A stretch of 64,000 nucleotides of DNA from Cotesia glomerata (Eukaryota > Arthropoda > Insecta > Hymenoptera > Braconidae): the NCBI RefSeq assembly GCF_020080835.1, contig NC_058159.1, forward strand, positions 31,471,525 through 31,535,524, given 5' to 3'. Shown here one piece after another: positions 45,003 through 56,073 of this stretch (positions within the stretch are counted from its first letter, which is position 1; each line of letters opens with the position of its first letter). The notes under the pieces were generated by a model. The model made no database searches and was not told the DNA's origin. It saw only the letters and a list, made by a program, of their open reading frames with translations. The translations under genes were made by a program, and so were the position numbers.

Positions 45003-46138
45003 ATGGATTGCTCCGACTTAACATCTCCCCATTTGTTATCTGACTGTAAATTACGCGAGATACTGAAAGATGTATGTATTAATGCAGGTTATATTTTACT
45101 ATTTAACTATATTGTTTGTTTACTTGATTGTTAATCAATAAATTCTTTTATTTTATATATTTACAGAAATGTATTGTAATAAAAGACATTGGATCTATGG
45201 ACAAACTAAAACTACTCGAGGTTTTTAAGCGGATTGCTTTGCCGATGCCGCAACGAAAATACAACGACCAGAGATCCTTGGGTAAAAAATTGTGCGAACT
45301 AAGAGTGACTAAAAACATAAAAATTTCTGATATTGAACAGTCAAGGTAAGTTTTTTTTTTATTTTTATGTAAATATACTCTATTTGATTAAATTTTACGA
45401 CATTAAAGTTAGCAGTCGCTTCACAATTTCTTAATTTTATTTAACAAAAAAATTTCTTCCAAAAAATTAATTTAAAAAAATGACATTTTTTATTTTTTTA
45501 AATTTCTATGATATTAAAGTTAGCTGTCACTTGACCATTTTTTAATTTTATTTAACAAAAAAATTTTTTCCGAAAAATTATTTTTAAAAAATTGCATTTT
45601 TAATTTATTAAATTTTCTAAATGTCAATTTTTTTTCTTATTTTTTTTATGCAGTAATTTATTCATTAGAAAAATTCTTAAAATTATTAAATATCTGCTAA
45701 ATTAATTTTCATAAAATTTTTGCATGTCAAGTTTTTTTATAATTTTTTTTCCACTAATTTATTTCTTAAAAAAATTCTAAAATTTATTAAATATCTGGTA
45801 CTTTAATTTTCATTAAAATTTTTTATTAATATTTGCAGAGAGACACTTGATAAATCATTTGAGAGTGTCAAAACAAATTATTCAAACACGAGTGATAAAA
45901 ATGGTATTTTAAAATCACCTATTAATAAATTAAAATGTGAACAGAATAATATAAGGCTGTCTAATGATATTCATCAAGTTTCAAATGATCAGAAAAGAAA
46001 GAGTAATGTATGAAATAATTTATTTATATTATTATTGTTTTTATCTAAGTTTAGTACCTTAATATATTTTTTTTTTATATTTTGCAGACGTCTTCCGATC
46101 ATTCTCCACCAAAACGCCAGAAAATTTTATGGCCATAA
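45003..46138 (+). CDS. Ashwin, tRNA ligase complex subunit
   Basis: Exons 45003-45071, 45167-45345, 45839-46007 and 46088-46138 join in frame to 155 residues. The N-terminal region (MDCSDLTSPHLLSDCKLREI, LLEVFKRIALPMPQR, KYNDQRSLGKKLCELR) matches the Ashwin LSPELL...LYxxxxxPLPQR pattern, and the extreme C-terminus PPKRQKILWP matches the family's PPQAKRKIxxxxWP end. Ashwin is a small nuclear/cytoplasmic component of the RTCB tRNA ligase complex in animals. The linker between the two conserved ends is short, Asn/Ser/Lys-rich and disordered, making this protein shorter than the roughly 230-residue vertebrate form. Divergent from WASHC1 and tail-to-tail with the Popeye gene. Intron 2 carries family B repeats. 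Confidence 0.85.
45398..45825. repeat. Cluster of family B fold-back fragments
   Basis: At least three partial units in a row, beginning ACATTAAAGTTAGCAGTCGC (45398) and TGATATTAAAGTTAGCTGTC (about 45508), each followed by TTTAATTTTATTTAACAAAA and ending in AAATATCTGSTA-type sequence. In Ashwin intron 2. Confidence 0.6.
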
Positions 46139-46946
46139 AAATTTTGAGCTTAATGATTGTAAAATGTTTGTCTTCATCAATTTATTTTAGTTTTAATGCT
46201 TCATTCATAATATCGCAATAAGTTAAATAATTTTTTAACTAGTATTAAGCATACTTAAATCGCTTCTATAGAATTTAATTAAATATTAATTGTAAAATTA
46301 AATTGAGCTGAAAAACTATATCATTTATTTATAAAATAATATTATTTGTAGATTGGAATTTATTTTCATAATTATGTCAAAATATTCCAAAGTAAATTTA
46401 ATTTAAGATTAATTACCTTAGTATGTTTTTTTTTTTTTTTTGTTAATAATTAAGACAAATAAATTTTTTAATTTTAATTTTTATTAATGCTAATTTTTTA
46501 ACATATATACGTCCAATACATGAGAAAATGCATAACAAATGTTAAAGAACAAAAAATAAAATAAAATAAAATAAAGAAATAACAAAAACATTATTTATGA
46601 CTCGTTGCATTATACAAAATACTTAAAGATACATGGCACAAAATAATTTGGAAGCATTATAAGTTTAAATATTCACTGTACAAAAGACTACTCAATTAGA
46701 ATCAAGGAAGATATATAATTATCAATATTAATATTAATTATCACTTATCAACATAATTAAATGTCATTAATCACTGGTGAGGAATGTTTTTGATAAAAAT
46801 AATTAATTTTAGAATCAACTATTATGTCACAACTAATTTTTTGTGCTCATTCCCTAATATTCACATACTCCCGAAGTTACGTTGATTTATTATTTGTTGA
46901 CTAAATTGACTGTTTGAGAATGATACTGTGAAATGCTGATTGTATT
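46139..46946. other. Convergent 3' region, Ashwin / Popeye
   Basis: 808 bp of AT-rich sequence with AAATAAAATAAAATAAAG (46556-46577) and T runs. It should contain both 3'UTRs. No coding exon or structured element seen. Confidence 0.5.
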
Positions 46947-47390
46947 TTAGACAGGTGTTTCATGATCAGTCTCTTCAATTCTTCCCAATCTCCAAGCATT
47001 TGGATCTCCAGCAGCTACAATTTTTATTTAATTAATATTGTATTAAATTAATTTCATTATTGATTATTTGATCAGAATTTTAAAAGTGCTTTCAATTTAT
47101 CTAATTAATTAGACGAACATTACTCTATTTAAACTAATTACAGAGGAGAGATGCTTCACTTTAACTCAATTTAAAAGTTAAAAAAAGTATCTAAACTTAC
47201 CACAATAATAGTATCTAATCCTAGGTAAACCTAGACAAATAAATTGAAAATTATCAATAAAATAATATAAATAAAAATATATTTATAATTTTTAATAATT
47301 ATATTTAATGAAATTAGCATGATGAAAAACGTACGGGTTTTTTATTTTTATGCATTAATTTTATGATGTAGCAATTAAAAGTTGTACTGT

Positions 47391-47430
<40 letters not shown>

Positions 47431-50400
47431 TTTAGTGATTTATTTATTTAGCGCGATACGAATAATAAATAAAATAAAAGATAAATGCTCAATGAATTAA
47501 AAAATATATTAAATAAAAGTGGTTGAGGCGAGGAACAAGTGATTGGAATTTTAACATTTTAAACATCTATTTGACAAGAGTTTATAGAAAAAAATTTAAA
47601 TAATAGTAGCATAAATAAATAAAATAAATAAAATAAAAATTATCAGAAGGAGTGGATAAATAACTCACCTGGATATTATCGGGAAGAAAATAATTGAGTA
47701 ACCCATTGGCATTGACGTACGTACTTAATACACAGCAGATGTACACATTGATGTACCAAACATAAATTCAGATGAAGGATCGAAGATATATATTTATGTG
47801 TATATATAAATTTGATGTTTTTTAATTTATAATTTTGTTTGTTCGGAAAATGGGTTATTAAACAATTAGGATTCTGATTGGGAGGAATTATCATTGGTTG
47901 ATGTTTTGGTATAAAGGGGAAGTATATAAGGCGCGTGAAGATGGTTTAGGTGATGCAGTGCGTTGTTCAACACATCGGGGCTCGTATACAGCAGCGGCAC
48001 TCTCTCCTCTACCCAAACCAAAACCAAAAAAATACCAACTAAATTATAAAGATGACAATGCATGATTTCTTCTTTTTTTTTCTAATGTACATTGATGTGT
48101 GTAAAATTAAATAAAATAATAATAACTTTAAATGAACAGTAAATAGCGTTGATAAGTGGCTAATTGTTTAAATAAAGAGCAAATTATAAATTATAAGCAA
48201 TTACATTAAGCTATTATAAATAACACTTTGTATTTAAGGAACGTGCAGAGTAAATACAGGATTTATTTTTTTTATTTTACTTAATTTTTTATATTATTTA
48301 AACATGCTAATATGATGAGATAATGATTGCAAATGATTTTTAAATAAATATATAATTTGCAACGTAATTTAATTAAAACTTATCAGTGTTTTATGAAATT
48401 TACCGTTGATTTGTCACTATTTTAATATTTGAACGTTTTCTATTCTCATTTCATTTATTATTTAATAAAATATTTATTTACCTTGAAGTTGACGACTTAT
48501 TAATGCTGTAATTCCGTGATTATCTGACTTTTTAACGACAAATAATTTAGTATCTGCATCAGTTTCTAAATTTCCAACTCCACCTAGTCCAACAACTTGC
48601 CCGTTTTGCCCATGGTGTTGGTGAGTACCCGCTGCCATTGTTTCACTTACCTAAATATTATTAAAAATTATTTTATCATTGAATTTAATAAAATTTTACA
48701 TGAAAATTAAATTAGCTGACATAGGAAAATTTTTATAAATTTTTTTTTTAAAAAATCATTTAAAAAAAAAAAAAAATTTTTTTTACATATAATTTCTATT
48801 AAAAAAATCAAAAATCATCAAATGTCTGCTAAATTTAGTATCATAAATTTAAAAACTTACTTGCATAAATTTTTTGACAACATCTCTACCTAATATATGA
48901 TCAAAGACTGCTTGTAAAAATTGATCTGTCATTATACTCAATTTTAATTTATCTCTATGCCAAAGTAATATTCTAGAATCTTCCATTGCCGTTATTGATA
49001 CCTTTAAAATGAGTTATTAAAAATGAAAAATAAAAAAAAAAAACTAATAATTTATCATTAAATAAAATTTACCTGAAAGAATTCATCAGTAGATACTCCA
49101 AACCATTCAGGTGAATCAAGAAATTGATGAGGGAAGACAATGTGAAGTGCTCTACCATTTTGTGATACAACTAGTCTGTTAAACAAACAAAAGTTAATTA
49201 AATAAAATATTTTTTATATGATATAATTTTTAAAAAATAAAATCAATAATTTTAACTAACTTTCCCGAAAGTACTAAAGATAAAGAATCTACTTTAGTAG
49301 ATTTTTCTTGTGCATAAACTTGTTGATACTTTAAAGGTTTGATGGCTTTCATACAATTTAATACTTTTTTAAATTGATGCCTTGAAACTCTTAACGGTTG
49401 AAATACTGCTGCATAAACCTAAAATAAAAATAAATAAATAAAGGGAAATTTATGAATAGAGTTTAGTGATTATGTATGATTTTTACCTCTTCAACTTCTC
49501 TTGAAAATTTAATAGGTCTTAAACGATAGAGTAATGTGCAAACGTGGACAAAATTAATAGCTACAAATAGACCATTCCACATAGTGGCGTCAAACCAGCA
49601 AACTATTGTCCATCCCCATAATGCGAGAAATGCGCAACCAATTAATAATGTGCATCTCAAATATAATACACCGTGTATTCCACTGGGAGCTAAATGCGAC
49701 AATAAAAAAAAGGCATTTGCTAACTGAAAGTAGATGTGATTAACATAAATTCCACGATAGGGCTGGCAAGTGAGAGCTCCGCTTAAAAATGATGGAGGCA
49801 CTGTTGGTGGATAAGGATACCCAGATTCATGGCTCACCATCGACAAACCTGTATCTTTTAAATTAAATATAATATTCTATTATTAATAATATCTTCATCT
49901 TGGATATAAAAAGGTGATACATTTACTAAGTACTCTTGAGTAGTTTTAATATAATTTTTTGTTTAATTCAAGTGAACCTATTCGTTTGTTAATCTATCAA
50001 AATTAATGCAAATATTTTATTATCATGATAGATATTGATATTCTTTTGTCAAAAAACCAAAAATTATTTTAAACATAATTCATTTAACATGATTTTAATA
50101 ATTTAGGTATGTGTTTTGATGTATTCTTATGATAATATTTTGTAATGTAATTATAAGAATATTATTGTAAAGTTTTTTGTATTTAATTGTTCTAGCACCT
50201 GAGGAAGTCGGGAAACCGACGAAACGTTGTGAAAATTTAAATAAAAATCGAATAAATATTTCCATCAAACTGTGAATTGTTATTATTTTATGAATTAATT
50301 ATGGATATGAACAACTAGACAATTAATTTACTTTAAACAATTCTTGAGCCAAGAAATTTTTTTTTTCTCAATGTATAATTATAGACAAAGTCATTTAATT

Positions 50401-50797
50401 TTAAAGAATCAAGTTCAATATGATAACCTTTTGTCTCAAAATTATAAATATCCTTCTCTATAAATATCTCTTAATCATTTGATTATATTGATTTTTAAAT
50501 TTAACTATTATCTTTATTAGGTGTTAATATATTGATGTAAAACAAATGAGTGTTAAAAAAATTACCAGGATTGAGGACAGAAGTCATGTTAGTACATTTA
50601 TGATCAATATTTTCCGATGCCTTGAGAATGTCTTGCGGTGTATCGGCATCCTTGGAAATACGGGGTACGGCGGCATCAGTTATTTGTGCATTAACACAAA
50701 TATGACAAATAAATAAAATAACTAAACAGGTTGCAGAGATTTGAGAGTCTCTGCTGATGCCTTCTTGGCATTTTTTTTGGTGTAAATGCATCCACAT
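46947..50797 (-). CDS. Popeye domain protein (BVES/POPDC-like), cAMP-binding membrane protein
   Basis: Exons 50566-50797, 49487-49854, 49261-49418, 49073-49175, 48861-49001, 48482-48650 and 46947-47014 join in frame to 412 residues. Three membrane helices follow the N-terminal ectodomain: NHIYFQLANAFFLLSHLA, RCTLLIGCAFLALWGWTIV and WNGLFVAINFVHVCTLLYRL. The cytosolic Popeye domain has the two cAMP-binding blocks, FLDSPEW (DSPE at 273-276) and FQVSITA (286-292). Family members bind cAMP and act in membrane trafficking, adhesion and muscle excitability. The first exon encodes an extra hydrophobic segment (ATCLVILFICHICVNA, about residues 28-43) and an NMTS glycosylation site; ATG 50797 or 50791 starts it, but an earlier exon is possible. 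The last exon encodes AGDPNAWRLGRIEETDHETP. An alternative last exon is listed separately. Confidence 0.9.
47396..47430. repeat. (AAT)n microsatellite
   Basis: About eleven AAT/TAA units, in the last Popeye intron. Confidence 0.8.
47866..48008 (-). CDS. Alternative last coding exon of the Popeye gene
   Basis: Preceded by a T-rich tract and the acceptor TTTGGGTAG, this segment is phase-compatible with the donor at 48482: G plus AG gives Glu, and the frame reads EERVPLLYTSPDVLNNALHH, then LNHLHAPYILPLYTKTSTND, ending NSSQSES and a stop at 47866. Its base composition is clearly less AT-rich than the flanks, as in other exons here. Using it would give a 437-residue protein with a Ser-rich tail instead of the short EETDHETPV end. 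No transcript evidence is available; it could also be an internal relic. Confidence 0.5.
48700..48843. repeat. Fold-back MITE-like element, family B (short)
   Basis: Left end ATGAAAATTAAATTAGCTGA, right end GTCTGCTAAATTTAGTATCA. 144 bp, in a Popeye intron. Confidence 0.6.
50199..50225 (+). ncRNA. Hammerhead-ribozyme-like catalytic core (retroelement relic)
   Basis: CTGAGGA (50199-50205) fits the hammerhead CUGANGA box. It is followed by A, a perfect 5-bp stem GTCGG / CCGAC closed by a GAAA tetraloop, and then GAAAC (50221-50225), the second conserved box. Such cores occur in Penelope-like elements and small retrozymes of animals. Complementary arms for stems I and III are not evident nearby, so the ribozyme is probably incomplete. 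The downstream AT-rich tail (to about 50290) may belong to the same element. In Popeye intron 1. Confidence 0.4.
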
Positions 50798-51917
50798 ACC
50801 CGCATTAGGATACAATTAAACTTTTACACTTTTTCACGTTATACCCTACCGTAGTATTTTTATTTAAAATATTATTTTTTTTTAATTGACCAATTTACCA
50901 GATAAGTAAAAAGTATTTATTTGTAAAAGACAATTTACTGGATAATTGTCACTCCACAGTTGTTATCCAATTACTTTGTTGTGCATTGCCATCTCCATGG
51001 ACATTTTTTTTATTTATTTTCACGTGTCAATCATCCTAAAAATGTTAATCAGTTCTTAATTATTATAAGTCACTCAATAAAATTATTTCATTGTCAATAA
51101 CTTGATAAAAAATTACCAAAACTTTTAATTTAATTTAAATAAATATTATATTCTACTTATATTAAGGATCATTAGAAACTTACGTATGGAATTGTTTAAA
51201 TATGGTGTGTAGGTGTCTACTCCATTTAAAGGATATTAAATTTTTTAAAAAGAAATTTTAAATCATATTTTACTTATTTATTACTTTAAATAAATAGTTA
51301 ACTTTTTTTAAACAATTAAATCACTGTAAAAAATATTTACACTCCAATAAATCCTTAAAGTATCAGAAAAATGTCAATTAAAAAACACAATGCACAAAAA
51401 TGGTTGGATATAAAACAGTATACGATATCTTTGACACGAAATTTTCAAATAAAACACTTTTCATGTTTTTATAAGTTATATTGTCAATGTAATGCTTTTA
51501 AAAAAATTTTTTTTATTGTTTTTATATAAAGGAACTGGTTTTGAATTTAATTGAACCAAAATAAAAAACAAATTATATGTTACATTAAATCATGTATATA
51601 AAGATATTGCCGAAAGTAGCTACGTTTTATAGATGGGTAAAACTGTGTCGGTCCTTGACTTTAAACATCTATGCATCTATCGGTGACCCACATGGACTCC
51701 GAACTCATACATAGGTAAGAATACATATTTTATTATCCAGGTACGCGTGCGCCAAAATCCCGATTTTATCTTCAAATGGCTATACTATGTTTTAAAGGTG
51801 TCACATTTAAGTATATGTATTTTTGTAATAATAATAATAATAATTAATTGCCAGTAATAAAATTAATTAGTACAATAAAAAATTATATTTATTTTTTACA
51901 AAAAATAATTCTCAACG
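50798..51917. other. Between UFL1 3' end and Popeye 5' end
   Basis: About 1.1 kb; must hold the Popeye promoter and 5'UTR and the UFL1 3'UTR. A GC-richer patch at 51640-51770 (GTGACCCACATGGACTCCGA, GGTACGCGTGCGCC) is a candidate promoter or first exon. No coding exon could be joined with confidence. Confidence 0.45.
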
Positions 51918-54900
51918 TCATTCATTTTTTTCGGAGTTTTTAATTTGATCTTTAAAATTATACGCGATGTCTTTTAATTTCTCCAAGTCATTTTCTAATA
52001 ATTTCCGTGTTTCTTCTTTTGCTATTGCATCATTGGAGCTCAGTAATTCCAATACGTGATCTGAAGAAATAAATATAATGTTAATCATATCAAAAATAAA
52101 TAAATAAAATAATTTAACAATATTAAAGTTATCCGACGTTTTTAATTTTTTTTCATTTATTAAATAAGAACAAAAAAATATTTTTAAAAAATTGCCCTGA
52201 TAGTTTTTACAGTTTTTTACAAGTGAAATTTTTTATTTTCTTTTTTTTTTTTTGTAACAATTTTTTCAATAAAAAAATTTTTAGAAATTTTAATAATTAA
52301 AAAAAATTTTTTTTTAATTTTCACTTGTGAAATATTTAAAAAATTGGCAGTGTAATTTTTAAAAAATATTTTTTTATCAAAAAATTATAAACGTCGGCTA
52401 ACTTTAGTGTCATAATAATTTACCGTGATATCCCATGAGTAAAGTACAAGTTTCAGGAATTAAAAATGCTTGAAGAAAAGATAAAACAGAAGAAACGTGT
52501 CTACCAGACATGTGAAGAGCAGACTGAGTAGCAGCAGTAAATAAAATACTGGTTGTCAAGTGAAGAGCCAGAGCAGGATCTTCTGTTTGTTTTAATTCCT
52601 CTAGAAGAGCTTGTCTGTGACCAAGTATAACAGCTTTTTCACGTTTTTTATCAAATTTCTTCAGTACTAAGCAACAGGCAGCCATCGCCGAATCAGCAGA
52701 ACTTAACAAATCTTCAATGGATCCTTTTGCGACCGCTTTATTAACATTTTCAAGATCAGTTTTAATATCGTCAGGTAATTCAAGAATCATCTTTTGTCGT
52801 GACTCTGTCGTTAAATTAGTCGGACACTGTAAAACATTTTGTACAGCTGCTAACTTTAGTAACTCATTTATAAAATCAATACCCAGTGTTTTGATTAAAT
52901 ATTTTGTCAACGAATTAACAGTATCTTTGTTTCCTATTAATTTAATCCCTTTCTCAAATATACGGATGTTTGTAATCAACATGTTTAATTTATCTTCAAC
53001 ATCGCTGAAGTTTGTTGTTTTGGTAGCTTGCGCAAATTGCTCAGCTAATTTAAATGATAATTTATTCAATTTTACAAGGAAATAATTAGTCAATTCATCA
53101 ACAAGTTCTTCAATATCAGATAAATTTTCGTATTTATTAAGTTCTATTTTCAAATCTTGCGCTGAAAATAATATCAATTCAAATTTATCAGAAACTTTGG
53201 GTTTATTATCGTCACTATCATAATCATTGTCATTATTTTTTCCCTGATGATATTTTTTTTTAGTCGATTTAGTTTTAGTCTCTCGTCCTTGAGCTCCACC
53301 TCCAGCTTTACCACTGGCAGCCTTCTTTCTCCGGTCATCTTTTTTATTACTACTCTCAAACTTGTTGTCATTATTTTTATTAGCTTTTATCTTACTCTCA
53401 GCAACGTATTGGAGCCACTTGCCGCTGTTGACAGCCTCTTTGGCTCTTAATTCGGCAATTGATTCGAGTTTATTATTTAAATTATGTAAAAAGGCCTCTG
53501 AAACAATGACAGTAGTGACAAAAATATGAAAATTTTTTTTCAAACGTTTCTGCGCGTCTTTCAATAGTATCTCAATATCCTCGGGTGAAAAAACTGATGG
53601 CATAAGAGGATAAATATCAACGAATGAACTTGTAGCAATAACTTCTTCAATATTGGCATCTATTTGATCAATTATTGCTGGACCCACAGCAACGCTGTCC
53701 AATAGTATCGGTGTGTTTTGTGGAAAGTGACGTTTTATGTAACTTTTTCCGTCATTTATTCCCAGGCGAGTGAGCGCATCATACTCTGTCGAGAAAAATA
53801 ATTATTTATTTATTTATAAATAAAAATTAATATCTAAATAATAATTACTAGCAACTTTGCAGTCACTATGTGACTGCCGTGACTTGTGAAATATAAATAA
53901 ATAAAATTTTGCTTTATTAAATAATGACTTTTGTTAAATTGCACTGTACTTTCTTAACTATATATATAACTATATATAAATATATAAAATATATGAAAAA
54001 TTGATGTGGGTACTCAAATGAAAGGTCTCGATGAGTGTAATTTTGGGATGAGCTTATATATTTAAAAATGTCAATAGTTCACAAGATATTTGTTAAAATC
54101 TCCTGTACTTTCTTAACTATTGACATTTATAAAAATATAAGCTCATCCCGATGTTACATTTGTCAAGAACTTTCATTTGAGTACCCACATGCATTTTTGA
54201 TATATTTTTCATATATACATATATATAATATATCAAATATATGAAAAATTGATGTGGGTACTCAAATGAAAGGTCTCGATGAGTGTAACATCGGAATGAG
54301 CTTATATCTTAAAAAATGTCAATAGTTCACTAGATATTTATTAAATTGCACTGTACTTTCTTAATTATTGACGTTTTCAAAGATATAAGCTCATCCCGAT
54401 GTTACACTAGTCAAGAGCTTTAATTTGAGTACCTACATGCATTTTTGATATATTTTTCATATATACATATATATAATATAATATATATAAATATATAAAA
54501 TATATAAAAAATTGATGTGGGTACTCAAATGAAAGGTCTTGATGAGTGTAATGTCGGGATGAGCTTATATCTTTGAAAATGTCATTAGTTTACAAGATAC
54601 AAGATAATTTCTTAATTATGTATCTATAGATAGAGCATTTTCGAATGCAGCCTAAGTACTTATCATAATAAATTGACTATCGGTGAAAATTATATGACTA
54701 TTCTGGATACAAAATTTTTCTTATTTTCTTAATAATATAGATTATGATATTACCTAAATAGCCATTTTGTTTGTAAAAATTGTAAACCCATTCTGATTGT
54801 GTTTTAGAATAAATTGTTGGTACATAAACTCCGCTACTTATTTGTTTGTTAGTAATTACACCAGGTGCTTGTCCTGTATTTTGTAAATCATCAAAAATAG

Positions 54901-55722
54901 CTGGAAATAATATAAATTATAAATTACTTATTACAATAATTTTAAAACAACTTTTTAAATTAACTTACAGAAAAAAATTCTCTCAGGAACATTGGATTGA
55001 CCAATAATAGCAGACAGTGGTGTAGGAATTGTAATAGCAGTAAGCGCTCCGCGAATTTTACATTTATTTCGTGCAATAAAATTGTCAGTATAAAAAAATT
55101 TCGGGTCCTGCTTATCCTGCTGTCCTTGAATGGATTTACCCAGCGCTTTCTCAGTAAGTGATTGTAAAAAATCAGCAGGTAAATCATAATGAACCGTCAA
55201 TTCAGCAATATTTATGTGACCAACTTGGTTTAGTTTATCATTTATTTCCGTGACTATTTTAGTGACATAACTTTGATCTATCAGCTGACCCAGTAGTATT
55301 CTCACTCCTTTGCCATGCTTTTCTATTTCAGTGGCTATTTTCGATACTTGAGTAAAGTCAACATTTAATATTTTCGTTAATTTAACTAAATCTATTCTAC
55401 CACCGCTCATATACAATTCATCTCTTATTTCTTTTTCAAGGTGTTGTGGTGTTATGTATTCTTTTCCATCAGCTGTAAATAAAACACTCAATAAATTTGT
55501 TTCTATTAATTTTGTTATTATTTCAACACAATTTCTTTCAGATAACCTGAAAAATAAATAACATTAATAAAATATAAATTATTAACTCTAATTTTATTAA
55601 CCACAAAATATTAATATAAAAAAAAAAAATACTTATATTTACTTTAGTAATGTTGAACTGAGTTGAGCCTTTTGAAAGTCAGCGGCTAAACGTTTCACTT
55701 CATCCCAATCACCCGAACTCAT
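51918..55722 (-). CDS. UFL1: E3 UFM1-protein ligase 1
   Basis: Exons 55643-55722, 54969-55546, 54754-54900, 52424-53785 and 51918-52060 join in frame to 769 residues (family about 790). The N-terminus MSSGDWDEVKRLAADFQKAQ, then LSERNCVEIITKLIE and DGKEYITPQHLEKEIRDELY, is characteristic. Winged-helix repeats follow (GQLIDQSYVTKIVTEINDKL, IARNKCKIRGALTAITIPT). A Lys-rich disordered segment (NKKDDRRKKAASGKAGGGAQ) precedes the helical C-terminal half, with KKFDKKREKAVILGHRQALL and LKQTEDPALALHLTTSILF. UFL1 works with DDRGK1 and CDK5RAP3 at the ER to transfer UFM1, notably to ribosomal protein uL24 in ER quality control. It is a scaffold-type ligase without a RING or HECT domain. Intron 3 hosts a Helitron-like element. 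Divergent from eIF2D. Confidence 0.95.
52118..52412. repeat. Fold-back MITE-like element, family B
   Basis: Left end AATATTAAAGTTATCCGACG, right end CGTCGGCTAACTTTAGTGTC; arms of about 140 bp. It fills most of UFL1 intron 4 and ends 12 bp from the donor at 52423. Confidence 0.7.
53848..54741 (-). mobile_element. Non-autonomous Helitron-like element, copy 5 (longest)
   Basis: On the minus strand it starts A|TCTATATTATTAAGAAAATA (TC at 54741-54740) and ends with a hairpin of CAGTCACATAGTGACTG, then CAAAGTTG, CTAG (53851-53848) and T. At 894 bp it has three palindromic modules, against two in the others. It occupies nearly all of UFL1 intron 3. Confidence 0.8.
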
Positions 55723-56073
55723 TTTTATAATTTAAAAATTATTAACAATATCAATTATGCAATTATTTAGCTTTGATTAATAAAATATCAATAATTCATT
55801 AGATTTATGAACAGCTGGTTTACTGGTTAGATGGTAAGCCAACCTGTCACCTCTAACACTGCCTTACACACTCTCACGGACTGCTAGAGCCATCTGAAGG
55901 TAAAATCATGACAGTATAAATATATACACGTGATGATAATAATAATAAATGTCACACAATAACAATACAAACAGTACTCAATATTTTTGACAACATAAGT
56001 AAATAAATAAATTGATCAACAAAAAAAAATTTTATTGTCTTTACGTATTTATTACTCTTTATTTTTTTTAATA
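55723..56073. promoter_or_regulatory. Divergent UFL1 / eIF2D promoter region
   Basis: 351 bp between start codons. A GC-richer patch at about 55810-55900 (GCCAACCTGTCACCTCTAAC, CTCTCACGGACTGCTAGAGC) lies centrally; no TATA box near either start is evident. CCAAT occurs at 56086 only inside coding sequence. Confidence 0.5.
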
